Of a stretch of 64,000 bases of DNA, positions 38,092-47,958 are shown piece by piece. Both the position numbers and the translations under genes were made by a program. Source of the stretch: Clostridium pascui (GTDB lineage: Bacteria; Bacillota; Clostridia; Clostridiales; Clostridiaceae); the NCBI RefSeq assembly GCF_016908015.1, contig NZ_JAFBDB010000002.1, forward strand, positions 124,001 to 188,000, read 5' to 3'. How positions within the stretch are numbered: position 1 is the first letter of the stretch; the number at the start of each line of letters is the position of its first letter. Under the pieces are notes generated by a model. It was given only the letters and a program-made list of their open reading frames with translations, was not told the DNA's origin and did no database searches.

Positions 38092-41000
38092 ATGGAACAA
38101 GCAGTAAATCGGCCTCGGTGGGTAAGCTTACATCAACATACGGGGTATTCCCTTTTAGATTCTTCTGCAAAAATCCCTGAGCTTATAAAAAGGACTAAGG
38201 AATTAGGTATGGACAGCATTGCTATAACGGATCATGGAGTGATGTATGGATGCGTAGAATTTTATCAAGAAGCTAAAGAACAAGGCATAAAGCCTATAAT
38301 AGGCTGTGAGATATATGTAGTACCAAAGTCTATGCATATAAAGGTAAATGACAAAGAAAATGACATATATCATTTGGTTCTTTTAGTGAAAAATGAAAAG
38401 GGCTATGAAAACTTGATGAAGATAGTGTCTAAGGCATCTATAGAGGGATTTTATTACAAACCAAGAGTGGATCATGAAGTTTTAAGAGAACATAGCGAAG
38501 GTCTTATTGCATTAAGTGCCTGCTTAGGAGGAGAAATACAAGCCTACATATTGCAGGATAATATACAAAAGGCAGAAAAAACAGCATTGTTATATAAGGA
38601 AATTTTTAAAGATGGATTTTATTTAGAACTTCAATACCACGGTATGAAAGAACAGCTTAGGGTAAATAAAGAGTTAATTGAAATGTCAAAAAAGCTTAGT
38701 ATACCACTTGTTGCAACTAATGATGTGCATTATATAAAAAAAGAAGACTATAGATCCCATGATATACTTCTTTGCATACAAACAGCAAAAACTGTAGATG
38801 AAGAGGAGAGAATGAGATATCCTTCAGATGAGTTTTATTTGAAATCTCCTGAGGAAATGTATGAAATGTTTTCTCACGTACCTGAGGCACTGGAAAATAC
38901 GGTTAAAATTGCAGAGCAATGTAATTTTGATTATGAATTTCATAAATCCAAGCTTCCAAATTTTCCACTTCCTGAAGGAACAGACCATTATGAGTATTTA
39001 AAAGATGTATGCTTAAAAGGCTTAGAGGAAAGATATGAAGTAATAACTGAAGAGCTTACTGAAAGACTTGAATATGAGCTTGGAGTTATAAATCAAATGG
39101 GATATGTGGATTACTTTCTCATAGTTTGGGACTTTATAAGATTTGCTGTGGAAAGCGGCATTCCAACAGGGCCTGGAAGGGGTAGTGCAGCGGGATCCTT
39201 AGTTGCATACACATTGGGGATAACTAAGATTGATCCTATTAAGTATAATTTGCTATTTGAAAGGTTTTTGAACCCGGAAAGAATAAGTATGCCGGATATA
39301 GACTCTGACTTTTGCTATGAAAGAAGACAAGAAGTAATAGATTATGTAGTTGAAAAGTATGGCAAAGAAAATGTATCTCAAATTGTAACCTTTGGAACCA
39401 TGGCAGCAAGGGCATGTATTAGGGATGTAGGTAGAGCAATGAGCTATCCTTACTCTGAAGTGGACAGAATAGCTAAGATGATTCCAACCATGCTTAATAT
39501 AACTATAGATAAGGCATTAGAGTTAAATCCAGAACTTAGTACAGCTTATGAGGAAGAGCCAAGAACTAAGGATCTCATAGATGTAGCAAGAGCTTTAGAG
39601 GGGCTGCCAAGGCATACTTCTACTCATGCAGCAGGAGTTGTAATAGCTTCAAACCCTTTAGTAACCTATGTGCCACTTCAAAGAAATGAAGGAAATATTG
39701 TAACTCAATTTACCATGGGAACTTTAGAAGAGCTTGGACTTTTGAAGATGGATTTCTTGGGTCTTAGAACTTTAACTGTTATGACAGACGCAGTTAACAT
39801 GATAAAAGAAAATAAAGGAATAGAAATAGATTTAGACAATATAGATTTTGATGATAAAAATGTATATAGGATGCTTGGTGAAGGAAAAACTGTAGGAGCC
39901 TTCCAGTTAGAATCTGCAGGAATGACATCCTTTATGAAGGATTTAAAGCCGGATTCTTTTGAGGATATAATAGCTGGAATAAGTCTTTATAGGCCAGGTC
40001 CTATGGCAGAAATACCAAAATATGTTGAAAATAAAAGGCATCCTGAAAGCATAGAATATGAAACACCTCATCTTGAGCATATACTAAAAGTCACCTATGG
40101 GGTAATGATTTATCAAGAAGAAGTAATGCAAATAGTTAGGGACTTAGCTGGGTACTCCTTGGGACGTGCAGATTTAGTTAGACGTGCCATGTCCAAGAAA
40201 AAACACAAAGTTATGGAGGAAGAGCGTAAAAACTTTATATATGGAATTGTAGATGAAGAGGGCAATGTAGAGGTGCCAGGATGTTTAAAAAATGGTATCA
40301 GTAAGGCAGCTGCAAATAAAATATTTGATCAAATGATGGACTTCGCAAGCTATGCTTTTAACAAATCCCATGCAGCAGCATATGCCGTAGTTGCATATCA
40401 AACAGCATATTTGATGAGATATTATACAACTGAATTTATTGCAGCAATGCTAAACAGTGTAATGGGAAGCAGTGAAAAGGTTGCTTTTTATATAAGATTT
40501 GCAAATGAAAGAGGCATAGAAATACTTCCTCCAGATATAAATGAAAGTTACACAAAGTTTACTGTTCAGGGAGAACAAATTAGGTTTGGAATGGCAGCTA
40601 TAAAAAATGTAGGTGTCAATGTTATCGAAAATATAGCAAAGGTTAGAAATGAAAAGGGCAAATTTAAAGATTTACTGGATTTTTGCAATAAAGTGGATCT
40701 GGGTGTAATAAATAAAAGAGCGGTGGAAAGTTTAATAAAGGCAGGCGCTTTAGACTCCTTTGGTGTATATCGTTCAAGGCTTTTAGCAGTACATGAAAAG
40801 GTAATGGATGGAATAAATGGTGATAAGAAAAAGAACATACAAGGTCAAATAAACCTATTTTCAGATTTTGGAGATGAGCAAATAGATCCAATAGATATAA
40901 AATATCCTGAAATAAGAGAATTTGATAAAAAGCATTTACTGTTTATGGAAAAGGAAATGACAGGTTTATATCTTTCGGGACATCCTTTAGAAGAGCATAA

Positions 41001-41595
41001 GGAAGTTTTAAAGAATAAAACTAGTATTAATATTGGAGAAATAATTTCCTCAGGAACTTTAGAAGAAAGTAGTGAGGGAGTACTAGTGCAGGACAAGAAG
41101 GTAAAGGATGGGCAAAAGGTTAAAATAGGTGGGATAATAACTTCTGTAAATAAAAAGCTTACCAAAAATAACGATATGATGGCTTTTGTCGAGTTAGAAG
41201 ATTTATATGGAATCATTGAACTTGTGGTATTCCCTAAAGTCTTTAATAAAGTTCGACAGCTTATAAATGAAGATGCCATAATACTGGCCAGTGGCAGGGT
41301 GTCCATTAGAGAAGATGAAGCACCTAAAATATTATGTGAGGACATAAGTGAGCTTTTAGTCAGCAGCATTGAAAAAGTATATATTAGGATAGATACAGAA
41401 GAAGAACTTCAACCAAGTTTAAGACAGTTAAAGATAATATGTCCAAGTTATAAAGGAAATGTTCCAATATATTTATATGTGAAAAGTATCAACAAGGCCT
41501 TTGTAATGAATAAAGAACTTTGGATAAATGGAGAAAAAGAACTTCTTACATTTTTAAAAAATCAATTTGGTATAGAAAATATTAAGGTAGTATAA
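38092..41595 (+). CDS. dnaE: DNA polymerase III subunit alpha (DnaE)
   Basis: A 1167-residue replicative polymerase. The N-terminal PHP domain (SLHQHTGYSLLD and SIAITDHGVMYG) is followed by the C-family polymerase core: GPGRGSAAGSLVAYTLGIT, the catalytic PDIDSDFCYERR (two acidic residues), and the fingers region SMSKKKHKVMEEERKNFIYG. A helix-hairpin-helix and a C-terminal OB domain (about 990-1080; KIGGIITSVNKKLTKNN) follow. Length and layout are those of Gram-positive DnaE rather than PolC. ATG after AAGGGAGAG. It heads the conserved dnaE-pfkA-pyk order, though a terminator lies after it. Confidence 0.97.
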   Translation: MEQAVNRPRWVSLHQHTGYSLLDSSAKIPELIKRTKELGMDSIAITDHGVMYGCVEFYQEAKEQGIKPIIGCEIYVVPKSMHIKVNDKENDIYHLVLLVKNEKGYENLMKIVSKASIEGFYYKPRVDHEVLREHSEGLIALSACLGGEIQAYILQDNIQKAEKTALLYKEIFKDGFYLELQYHGMKEQLRVNKELIEMSKKLSIPLVATNDVHYIKKEDYRSHDILLCIQTAKTVDEEERMRYPSDEFYLKSPEEMYEMFSHVPEALENTVKIAEQCNFDYEFHKSKLPNFPLPEGTDHYEYLKDVCLKGLEERYEVITEELTERLEYELGVINQMGYVDYFLIVWDFIRFAVESGIPTGPGRGSAAGSLVAYTLGITKIDPIKYNLLFERFLNPERISMPDIDSDFCYERRQEVIDYVVEKYGKENVSQIVTFGTMAARACIRDVGRAMSYPYSEVDRIAKMIPTMLNITIDKALELNPELSTAYEEEPRTKDLIDVARALEGLPRHTSTHAAGVVIASNPLVTYVPLQRNEGNIVTQFTMGTLEELGLLKMDFLGLRTLTVMTDAVNMIKENKGIEIDLDNIDFDDKNVYRMLGEGKTVGAFQLESAGMTSFMKDLKPDSFEDIIAGISLYRPGPMAEIPKYVENKRHPESIEYETPHLEHILKVTYGVMIYQEEVMQIVRDLAGYSLGRADLVRRAMSKKKHKVMEEERKNFIYGIVDEEGNVEVPGCLKNGISKAAANKIFDQMMDFASYAFNKSHAAAYAVVAYQTAYLMRYYTTEFIAAMLNSVMGSSEKVAFYIRFANERGIEILPPDINESYTKFTVQGEQIRFGMAAIKNVGVNVIENIAKVRNEKGKFKDLLDFCNKVDLGVINKRAVESLIKAGALDSFGVYRSRLLAVHEKVMDGINGDKKKNIQGQINLFSDFGDEQIDPIDIKYPEIREFDKKHLLFMEKEMTGLYLSGHPLEEHKEVLKNKTSINIGEIISSGTLEESSEGVLVQDKKVKDGQKVKIGGIITSVNKKLTKNNDMMAFVELEDLYGIIELVVFPKVFNKVRQLINEDAIILASGRVSIREDEAPKILCEDISELLVSSIEKVYIRIDTEEELQPSLRQLKIICPSYKGNVPIYLYVKSINKAFVMNKELWINGEKELLTFLKNQFGIENIKVV

Positions 41596-41606
41596 AGTTC
41601 AATAAG

Positions 41607-41657
41607 AATAAGCAAAATAGTAGGAGGTAAGTATCTCATAATGTTTTGCTTATTTTT
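41607..41657 (+). terminator. Intrinsic terminator of dnaE
   Basis: 11-bp stem AATAAGCAAAA (41607-41617) / TTTTGCTTATT (41644-41654), 26-nt loop, running into TTTTT. Confidence 0.8.
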
Positions 41658-41785
41658 GATTATATTTATTAGGAAAAGATTGCATAAAAGTCATAATTTT
41701 ATTAAAATTAGTTATAGGTAGTATTAGATGTCTTTATTATAAAAATAGTGGGACATAAAATGTCCAAGCGGCTTAAAAAATGTTA

Positions 41786-41814
41786 TTGTCAATATACTTT
41801 TAAATATAAATAAT
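41786..41814 (+). promoter_or_regulatory. Probable promoter of pfkA-pyk
   Basis: TTGTCA (41786-41791), 17-nt spacer, AATAAT (41809-41814). A small GGACATAAAATGTCC palindrome (41752-41766) lies 20 bp upstream and could be a regulator site. Confidence 0.55.
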
Positions 41815-41862
41815 AACAGTAAAAGAAATTTTTAATGAAAATTTGACTGCGGAGGGATTGTT

Positions 41863-42822
41863 ATGAAAAAGATTGCTGTTTTAACCAGTGGTGGAGATGC
41901 ACCTGGAATGAATGCTGCCATAAGGGCAGTGGTAAGAACAGGTTTAGATAAAGGTTTATCCGTAATGGGAATACAAAGAGGATTTAGTGGTCTTATAAGT
42001 GGAGAAATTTTTGAAATGGATAGAAGAAGTGTGGCTGATATCATACATAGAGGTGGAACCATACTTAGAACTGCTAGATCAGAAGAATTCAGAACTGAAG
42101 CGGGACAAAAAAAGGGAGTTGCAATATTAAATGCTTTTGGAATAGATGGATTAGTGGTTATAGGAGGAGATGGATCTTTTCATGGAGGGCAAGCATTATC
42201 AAAGTATGGAATAAAGATGGTGGGGATTCCAGGAACAATTGATAATGATCTTTCTTATACAGACTGTACTATAGGTTTTGATACTGCAGTAAATACAGTA
42301 CTTGATGCTATAAATAAATTAAGAGATACCTCTACTTCTCATGAAAGAGTAAGCATAGTAGAAGTTATGGGAAGAAACTGCGGAGATATAGCGCTTTATG
42401 CAGGACTTGCAGGTGGAGCAGAAAGTATAATAGTTCCTGAAAAAGGATATGACATAAATTCATTATGCAAAACTATTTTAGAAGGTAAGCTCCGTGGAAA
42501 AATGCACAATTTAATAATAGTTGCAGAAGGCGTTGGAGGAGCTAATGAAATAGCAAGAAAGATAGAAGATGTCACAGGTATAGGAGCAAGAGCAACTATT
42601 CTTGGACATATACAACGAGGTGGAAGTCCCACTGCAAGTGATAGAATATTAGCTTCACGCTTAGGATACAGGGCAGTAGAATTATTGCTTGAAGGAAAAT
42701 CAGCAAGAGTAGTGGGTATAAAGGATGGAAAAACAATAGATGAAGACATCGATGAGGCTCTTGCTATAAAAAGAAGCTTTGATGAAAAATTATATAGTAT
42801 AGCAGAGGCGTTATCCTATTAA
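41863..42822 (+). CDS. pfkA: ATP-dependent 6-phosphofructokinase
   Basis: A 319-residue glycolytic kinase converting fructose 6-phosphate to the 1,6-bisphosphate. Motifs: [20 protein letters not shown] (ATP/allosteric site), [16 protein letters not shown] (Gly at the ATP site marks the ATP- rather than PPi-dependent type), the catalytic PGTIDNDL and [15 protein letters not shown]. Length 319 is exactly bacterial PfkA. It lies 76 nt before pyk; the two are probably co-transcribed from the promoter at 41786. Confidence 0.98.
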   Translation: MKKIAVLTSGGDAPGMNAAIRAVVRTGLDKGLSVMGIQRGFSGLISGEIFEMDRRSVADIIHRGGTILRTARSEEFRTEAGQKKGVAILNAFGIDGLVVIGGDGSFHGGQALSKYGIKMVGIPGTIDNDLSYTDCTIGFDTAVNTVLDAINKLRDTSTSHERVSIVEVMGRNCGDIALYAGLAGGAESIIVPEKGYDINSLCKTILEGKLRGKMHNLIIVAEGVGGANEIARKIEDVTGIGARATILGHIQRGGSPTASDRILASRLGYRAVELLLEGKSARVVGIKDGKTIDEDIDEALAIKRSFDEKLYSIAEALSY

Positions 42823-42898
42823 GAAATATTAAATAATAGATTAATACAATTTGGAACTTATAAGATAATATTATGAATTAAAACTGGAGGGGATTTTT

Positions 42899-44656
42899 AT
42901 GCAAAAGACTAAAATGGTTTTTACAATAGGTCCTGCAAGTGATAATGAGCAAGTGTTAGCAGAACTTGTAAAAATTGGGATGAATGCTTCAAGACATAAT
43001 TTTTCACATGGCACTCACGAGGAACACAAGATAAGAATGGAAATGGTAAGAAGTACAAGTAAGAAATATAATAAAGAAGTTGCAATAATACTTGATACTA
43101 AGGGACCGGAAATAAGAACAGGGGATTTTGAAGGCGGGAAATTAGAGCTTAAAGAAGGAAATAAGTTTACTATATATTGCGGAGAGGAAGTACTAGGAGA
43201 CGAAACTAAGTGCTCAATAAGTTATGATAAGCTTTGGGAAGATGTAAAACCAGGCAATATAATTCTTATAGATGATGGTCTTGTAGGGCTTGAGGTTGAA
43301 TCTACAGAGGAAAATAAAATTCATTGTATAGTGAAAAATAGTGGAATGGTAGGAAATCATAAAGGTGTAAATGTTCCAGGAGTATGCACATCGCTTCCAT
43401 CTCTTACTGAAAGGGATAAGGGAGATTTGAAATTTGGATGTGAAATGAATGTAGATATGGTTGCAGCTTCATTTATAAGAAGGGGATCTGATGTTTTAGC
43501 TATAAGAAAAGTACTTGAGGAAAATGGAGGAGGAGATATTCAAATATTCTCCAAGATAGAAAATCACCAAGGTGTAGAAAATATAGATGAAATAATAAGA
43601 CTGTCCGATGGAATAATGGTTGCTAGAGGAGATATGGGAGTTGAAATTCCAATAGAGCAAGTACCGCTAGTTCAAAAGATGATAATAGAAAAGTGTAATA
43701 AGGCAGGTAAGGCTGTTATAACAGCAACTCAGATGCTTGATTCTATGATAAGAAATCCAAGACCTACAAGAGCTGAGGCTTCAGATATTGCAAATGCAAT
43801 ATTTGATGGAACTGATGCTATAATGCTTAGTGGAGAAACTGCAAGTGGTAAATACCCTGTAGAAGCAGCTACAACTATGTCAAGAATAGCTCAAGCTACA
43901 GAATCACAACTTGATTATCAAGCAATATTAAATAAAAGAAAGGAATTACATGTACTTAATGTAGCAAATGCTATAAGTGTTGCAACTTGTACTGCAGCGT
44001 TAGAGTTAAATGCTTCAGCTATAATTACAGCAACCCAAAGTGGATATACAGCAAGAATGGTATCTAAATACAGACCATCTTGTCCTATAATTGCAGTAAC
44101 ACCAAGCGTAAGTGTAGCGAGAAAGCTTTCATTAAACTTTGGAGTATTCCCTATACTTACAAATCAAGTAGAATCTACTGATGAACTTATAGATGCATCC
44201 GTAGATATATCTGTAAAATCAGGCTATGTTAAAAGTGGCGATTTAGTAGTAATTGCAGCAGGAATACCAGTAAGTTTATCTGGAACCACAAATATGTTAA
44301 AGGTTCATGTAATAGGAGATATACTGGTTCAAGGAAGAGGAGCTGGAAATATACCTGGATTTGGTAATGTGAAAGTTGTAAAGAATCCAAGAGAAGCAGT
44401 TGAAGTAGCAGAAAAGGGAGATATTTTGGTAGTTAGAGATTCAGATATAGAATATATTTCCGTTTTAGATAGAATATCAGGAATTATAACTGAAAAGGGA
44501 GGATTAACTTCTCACTTAGCTATTCAGTGTATAACAAATGAAGTTCCTATAATAACAGGAGCTGGTGGTGCAACAGAAATATTAAAAAATGGTGCATATA
44601 TAACAATGGATGTAAAACGTGGAATAGTTTATAATGGAAAAGTAAATATAGTATAA
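42899..44656 (+). CDS. pyk: Pyruvate kinase with C-terminal PEP-utilising domain
   Basis: A 585-residue pyruvate kinase making ATP and pyruvate from PEP. The N-terminus TKMVFTIGPASDNEQVLAEL, the substrate segment IFSKIENHQGVENIDEI, and the signature MVARGDMGVEIPIEQVPLVQ with TATQMLDSMIRNPRPTRAE are all intact. About 110 extra C-terminal residues (475-585) form a phosphohistidine-type swivelling domain as in Bacillus and Geobacillus Pyk. Here its motif reads GGLTSHLAIQCI. It ends the glycolytic pair; a complex palindromic region follows. Confidence 0.97.
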   Translation: MQKTKMVFTIGPASDNEQVLAELVKIGMNASRHNFSHGTHEEHKIRMEMVRSTSKKYNKEVAIILDTKGPEIRTGDFEGGKLELKEGNKFTIYCGEEVLGDETKCSISYDKLWEDVKPGNIILIDDGLVGLEVESTEENKIHCIVKNSGMVGNHKGVNVPGVCTSLPSLTERDKGDLKFGCEMNVDMVAASFIRRGSDVLAIRKVLEENGGGDIQIFSKIENHQGVENIDEIIRLSDGIMVARGDMGVEIPIEQVPLVQKMIIEKCNKAGKAVITATQMLDSMIRNPRPTRAEASDIANAIFDGTDAIMLSGETASGKYPVEAATTMSRIAQATESQLDYQAILNKRKELHVLNVANAISVATCTAALELNASAIITATQSGYTARMVSKYRPSCPIIAVTPSVSVARKLSLNFGVFPILTNQVESTDELIDASVDISVKSGYVKSGDLVVIAAGIPVSLSGTTNMLKVHVIGDILVQGRGAGNIPGFGNVKVVKNPREAVEVAEKGDILVVRDSDIEYISVLDRISGIITEKGGLTSHLAIQCITNEVPIITGAGGATEILKNGAYITMDVKRGIVYNGKVNIV

Positions 44657-44672
44657 TAGAAGTTAGAATAAG

Positions 44673-44773
44673 GGTACTAAATACTAGGGAATGTGAGAAT
44701 TTTACTAAGTAAAATTTCATAAAATCATTGCTATATAAAATCAATGATTTAAAAACTCCTAGGCTTTAGTACC
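44673..44773. repeat. Compound palindromic element after pyk, copy 3 of CTAG type
   Basis: Outer arms GGTACTAAATACTAGG (44673-44688) and CCTAGGCTTTAGTACC (44758-44773) match at 14 of 16 positions. Inside are two more hairpins: AATTTTACT/AGTAAAATT (44698-44716) and AAATCATTG/CAATGATTT (44722-44750). No long T-run. This resembles a MITE-like or structured intergenic repeat and may also serve as the pyk terminator. Confidence 0.6.
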
Positions 44774-44874
44774 TATTGCCTTAAATCAATAAATAAAATT
44801 TATAGTTTTAAGGCGAAAAAGAGATTAAATTTAAAATTATAAACTTAATTACAATTAAATGGGGGTGTGAAGAG

Positions 44875-45885
44875 TTGAAATACAAAGTTTTAGGAAGTAC
44901 GGGGCTTAAGGTATCAGCAGTTGGATTTGGAGGAATACCAATTCAGAAGGTGGATGAAAAGGAAACTGCAAAGCTTTTGGAATATGCTGAGAGTAAGGGA
45001 ATAAATTTTATAGATTCTGCAAGGGGATACACAGTTTCAGAAGAGCTAATAGGAAATGCTCTCAAGGGAAGAAGAGATAAATGGATTATAGCAACTAAAT
45101 CTATGGCAAGGGATAGAGAGTCCATGCTTAAGGATGTGGAGATAAGCTTAAAAAACTTACAAACAAATTATATTGATCTTTATCAATTTCATAATGTGAG
45201 AACCCAAGAACAGTTGGATCAGGTTTTAAGTGAAGATGGAGCTTATAGTGCCTTATTAGAATTAAAGAAAAAAGGTATTATAAAACATATAGGAATAACT
45301 TCACATAGTGCAGATATGCTTAAGATAGCTATAGAAACAGGGAAATTTGAAACAATTATGTATCCGTATAACATAGTGGAAACTCAAGGGGAAGAAGTCT
45401 TCAAAAGAGCAAAGGAATTAAATATTGGTGTAATAGCAATGAAACCTATGGCAGGGGGAGCTCTAACTAAGGGAGATTTATCAATAAAATTTATACTTTC
45501 AAATGATAATATAACCAATGCAATTCCAGGCATGGCTTCTTTAAGTGAGGTAGATGTAAACTGCGATGCAGGAAGCTCAGAATATACTTTAACTGAGGAT
45601 GAAAAAGAAGAAATAAAAAAGATATCAGAGGAGCTTGGAACGGAGTTTTGCAGAAGATGCAGTTATTGTGCACCATGTACTACAGGTATAGATATTCCAA
45701 GTATATTTGTACTTCAAGCATATAAGGAAAGATACGGACTTCCAGATTGGGCAAATGATAGATATCAAAGCACAGAGCGTAGAGCAAAGGACTGCATAGA
45801 ATGCGGAATTTGTGAGGAAAGATGCCCCTATGACTTGCCTATAAGGAATATGCTGAAAAAGGTAAGAAAGATTTTTAACGAATAA
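44875..45885 (+). CDS. Aldo/keto reductase with C-terminal 4Fe-4S domain
   Basis: A 336-residue protein. The N-terminal TIM-barrel of the aldo/keto reductase superfamily (about 1-260) keeps the catalytic set: Asp and Tyr in FIDSARGYTVSEELIG, Lys in IIATKSMARD, and His in YQFHNVR. The C-terminal extension carries two clusters of cysteines, CRRCSYCAPCTTG and CIECGICEERCPYDL, typical of ferredoxin-like 4Fe-4S domains. Such fusions are common in anaerobes; the substrate is unknown. TTG start 7 nt after GGGGGTG. Followed by a permease gene 40 nt downstream. Confidence 0.92.
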   Translation: MKYKVLGSTGLKVSAVGFGGIPIQKVDEKETAKLLEYAESKGINFIDSARGYTVSEELIGNALKGRRDKWIIATKSMARDRESMLKDVEISLKNLQTNYIDLYQFHNVRTQEQLDQVLSEDGAYSALLELKKKGIIKHIGITSHSADMLKIAIETGKFETIMYPYNIVETQGEEVFKRAKELNIGVIAMKPMAGGALTKGDLSIKFILSNDNITNAIPGMASLSEVDVNCDAGSSEYTLTEDEKEEIKKISEELGTEFCRRCSYCAPCTTGIDIPSIFVLQAYKERYGLPDWANDRYQSTERRAKDCIECGICEERCPYDLPIRNMLKKVRKIFNE

Positions 45886-45925
45886 AGATCTAGAAAACTA
45901 AATTACAAAGTGTATGGAGCAAATT

Positions 45926-47053
45926 ATGAACTATGAACTTAATATTATAAAACATAAGACTAATATTATAAGACAACTATTAAAAGATGAAATAATATTT
46001 ACTATTTCATTAATTTTTGCGGTAGTAACATCTTTAATATCAGTGCCTAAGATGAAATATATAGATTTTAAGGTGCTTGGGATTTTATTTAATCTGATGG
46101 TGGTAATAGCAGCTTTTGAAAAGCTAAAGATACTAGATAAGATAGCGGTAAGCATATTAAGTAAGTTTAATAAAGAAAGGCAAATATCTCTTGTGTTAAT
46201 ATTTTTAACTTTTATAAGTTCTATGTTTATAACAAATGATGTAGCGCTTATAACATTTGTGCCTTTAACCTTAATAATAGGTAAAAAAACAGGATGGCAT
46301 CCGATACTTACAATAATATTTCAAACTTTAGCTGCAAACTTAGGAAGCAGCTTAACCCCTATGGGGAATCCTCAAAATTTATTTCTATATTCCTTTTACA
46401 ATATTTCCCCTATAGAATTTTTTAGGGTAACACTGCCAATTATTTTAATAGGAATATTGTGGCTTATGATAATAAATTACAGACTTAAGGAAAATGAAAT
46501 AAATTTCGAATTAGAAGATATATACATAGAAAATAGAACTCAAGGCATTATTTATACTGGACTTTTTATATTTGTAGTACTTTCTGTATTTAATATTGTA
46601 AACTATAAAATAGCCTTTTTAGTGACAATTTTCATAGCAATTTTTACAGATAAGAGTTTATTAAAACAAGTGGATTACATTTTATTAGCTACATTTATAT
46701 GCTTTTTTATAATTATAGGGAATCTTTCGCATATGCCTAGCTTTACTTCTAGCATAACTAAATTTTTATCTAGTAGTAAAAATGTTTACTTTTCATCAAT
46801 ATTATTTAGCCAAGTTATAAGTAATGTTCCAAGTGCCATATTATTATCTGGCTTTACCTCACGATGGAGGGAAATAGTTTTAGGGGTAAATATAGGGGGA
46901 ATGGGAACACTAATAGCATCCTTAGCTAGCCTTATCTCCTATAAATTTTATATAAAGGAATATGGACAAAGTAAAAAATACTTGATTCATTTTCATGGAT
47001 ACAGCATTATAAGCTTATTTATCTTCTCATTTATTATATATTTGTTAATTTAG
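45926..47053 (+). CDS. SLC13/ArsB-like permease
   Basis: A 375-residue membrane protein with about ten transmembrane segments, of the ion-transporter superfamily that includes SLC13 dicarboxylate carriers and ArsB. Two conserved loops are seen: SSMFITNDVALITFVPLTLI and NLGSSLTPMGNPQNLFLYSF. The second-half equivalent reads SQVISNVPSAILLSGFT. The substrate cannot be assigned. The frame opens at an ATG at 45914, but the ATG at 45926 lies 6 nt after GGAG and is preferred. Likely co-transcribed with the aldo/keto reductase; a perfect terminator hairpin follows. Confidence 0.85.
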   Translation: MNYELNIIKHKTNIIRQLLKDEIIFTISLIFAVVTSLISVPKMKYIDFKVLGILFNLMVVIAAFEKLKILDKIAVSILSKFNKERQISLVLIFLTFISSMFITNDVALITFVPLTLIIGKKTGWHPILTIIFQTLAANLGSSLTPMGNPQNLFLYSFYNISPIEFFRVTLPIILIGILWLMIINYRLKENEINFELEDIYIENRTQGIIYTGLFIFVVLSVFNIVNYKIAFLVTIFIAIFTDKSLLKQVDYILLATFICFFIIIGNLSHMPSFTSSITKFLSSSKNVYFSSILFSQVISNVPSAILLSGFTSRWREIVLGVNIGGMGTLIASLASLISYKFYIKEYGQSKKYLIHFHGYSIISLFIFSFIIYLLI

Positions 47054-47147
47054 GGTATAAAAATAAATAAACTATTGTATAATAGGTACATATATGGTTA
47101 AAATATATTGATAATAAAAGTAAAATTAGGACAACTGATTCTTTTTT

Positions 47148-47175
47148 GCACCTCTTAAGAGGTGCGCTTTTTTTA
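47148..47175 (+). terminator. Intrinsic terminator after permease gene
   Basis: Perfect 18-nt palindrome GCACCTCTTAAGAGGTGC (47148-47165), then GCTTTTTTTT. Confidence 0.88.
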
Positions 47176-47275
47176 TATATAAGTAATGGTATTGTATAAA
47201 GGTAGTTGGTATTTTTAATATTATTTTGAAGCTAGGGGTTTAATTTAATATCTCAATAATTTATAATTTTTATAA

Positions 47276-47376
47276 GACGCTAGGAGTTAGGTGCAAGGGA
47301 CTAAAATTAGAAAAAACTTTGCTATGCAAGGCTTTTTCTAATTCTATTACCTGGTACTTTTGTTCTAGCACCTTAA
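47276..47376. repeat. Compound palindromic element, copy 4 of CTAG type
   Basis: Core hairpin: 11 bp AATTAGAAAAA (47305-47315) / TTTTTCTAATT (47333-47343), extended after one mismatch by six more pairs around a TAT loop. The flanks ACGCTAGGAGTTAGGTGC and GTTCTAGCACC carry CTAG and are loosely complementary. Resembles the element after pyk in build. Confidence 0.55.
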
Positions 47377-47398
47377 AACAGACAGGAGGGGCATATTT

Positions 47399-47875
47399 AT
47401 GGACATGTTTATAAGAAAATTAACAAAAGAGGACAATAAGAACATTGAAAAAATCATCAAGGAATGCCTAATTGAATTTGGGGCAAATAGAGAAGGCTTT
47501 GCTTGGGCAGATCCAGAACTAGGATATCTTTCTGAAGCTTATAAAGACGCGAATTCAGAATACTGGGTTGTGGAAAAGAATGGGGAAATTATAGGGGGAT
47601 GTGGAATAGCACCTATGAATGGTCTTGATGGAGTATGCGAACTTCAAAAAATGTACTTTATAAAAGAAGCGAGAGGTACAGGTGCAGCAGGGAGAATTAT
47701 AAAAATTGCGTTAGATTTTGCAAGGGAAAGATATAATAAATGTTATCTTGAAACATTAAATAGCATGGAAGCTGCTAATAAGTTTTATCAAAAGAATGGT
47801 TTTTATAAACTTGATAGACCTATCATAGAAACAGAACACTTTGGCTGTGATGCATGGTACTTAATAGATTTATAA
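47399..47875 (+). CDS. GNAT family N-acetyltransferase
   Basis: A 158-residue acetyltransferase. The acetyl-CoA-binding segment is MYFIKEARGTGAAGRIIKIA, a variant of the R/QxxGxG/A motif A. It is followed by CYLETLNSMEAANKFYQKNG, motif B, typical of PhnO/MarR-linked GNATs. The substrate is unknown. ATG start 7 nt after GGAGGGG. It stands alone between the palindromic element and the DUF554 gene. Confidence 0.92.
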   Translation: MDMFIRKLTKEDNKNIEKIIKECLIEFGANREGFAWADPELGYLSEAYKDANSEYWVVEKNGEIIGGCGIAPMNGLDGVCELQKMYFIKEARGTGAAGRIIKIALDFARERYNKCYLETLNSMEAANKFYQKNGFYKLDRPIIETEHFGCDAWYLIDL

Positions 47876-47958
47876 TTTATAATTAACTGTTTATCAAAAA
47901 GAATGGCGATTGACAAGCCTTTTGATAGTGATCAAAGATTGAAAAAGGGGGCTATAAA

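Larger units (their letters stand above)
47054..47398. other. 345-bp intergenic region
   Basis: It holds a terminator hairpin (47148-47174) and a 100-bp palindromic element (47276-47376), separated by AT-rich sequence with no ORF I can support. Confidence 0.6.

Noticed and set aside
40845-41369. Long minus-strand ORF inside dnaE (174 codons), and a similar one inside ctp (16751-17269)
   Set aside because: Antisense shadows of strongly coding genes; no ribosome binding site and no protein family.
41752-41766. GGACATAAAATGTCC palindrome before pfkA as a terminator or operator
   Set aside because: Only a 5-bp stem, no T-run, and no known regulator motif; mentioned with the promoter but not called separately.
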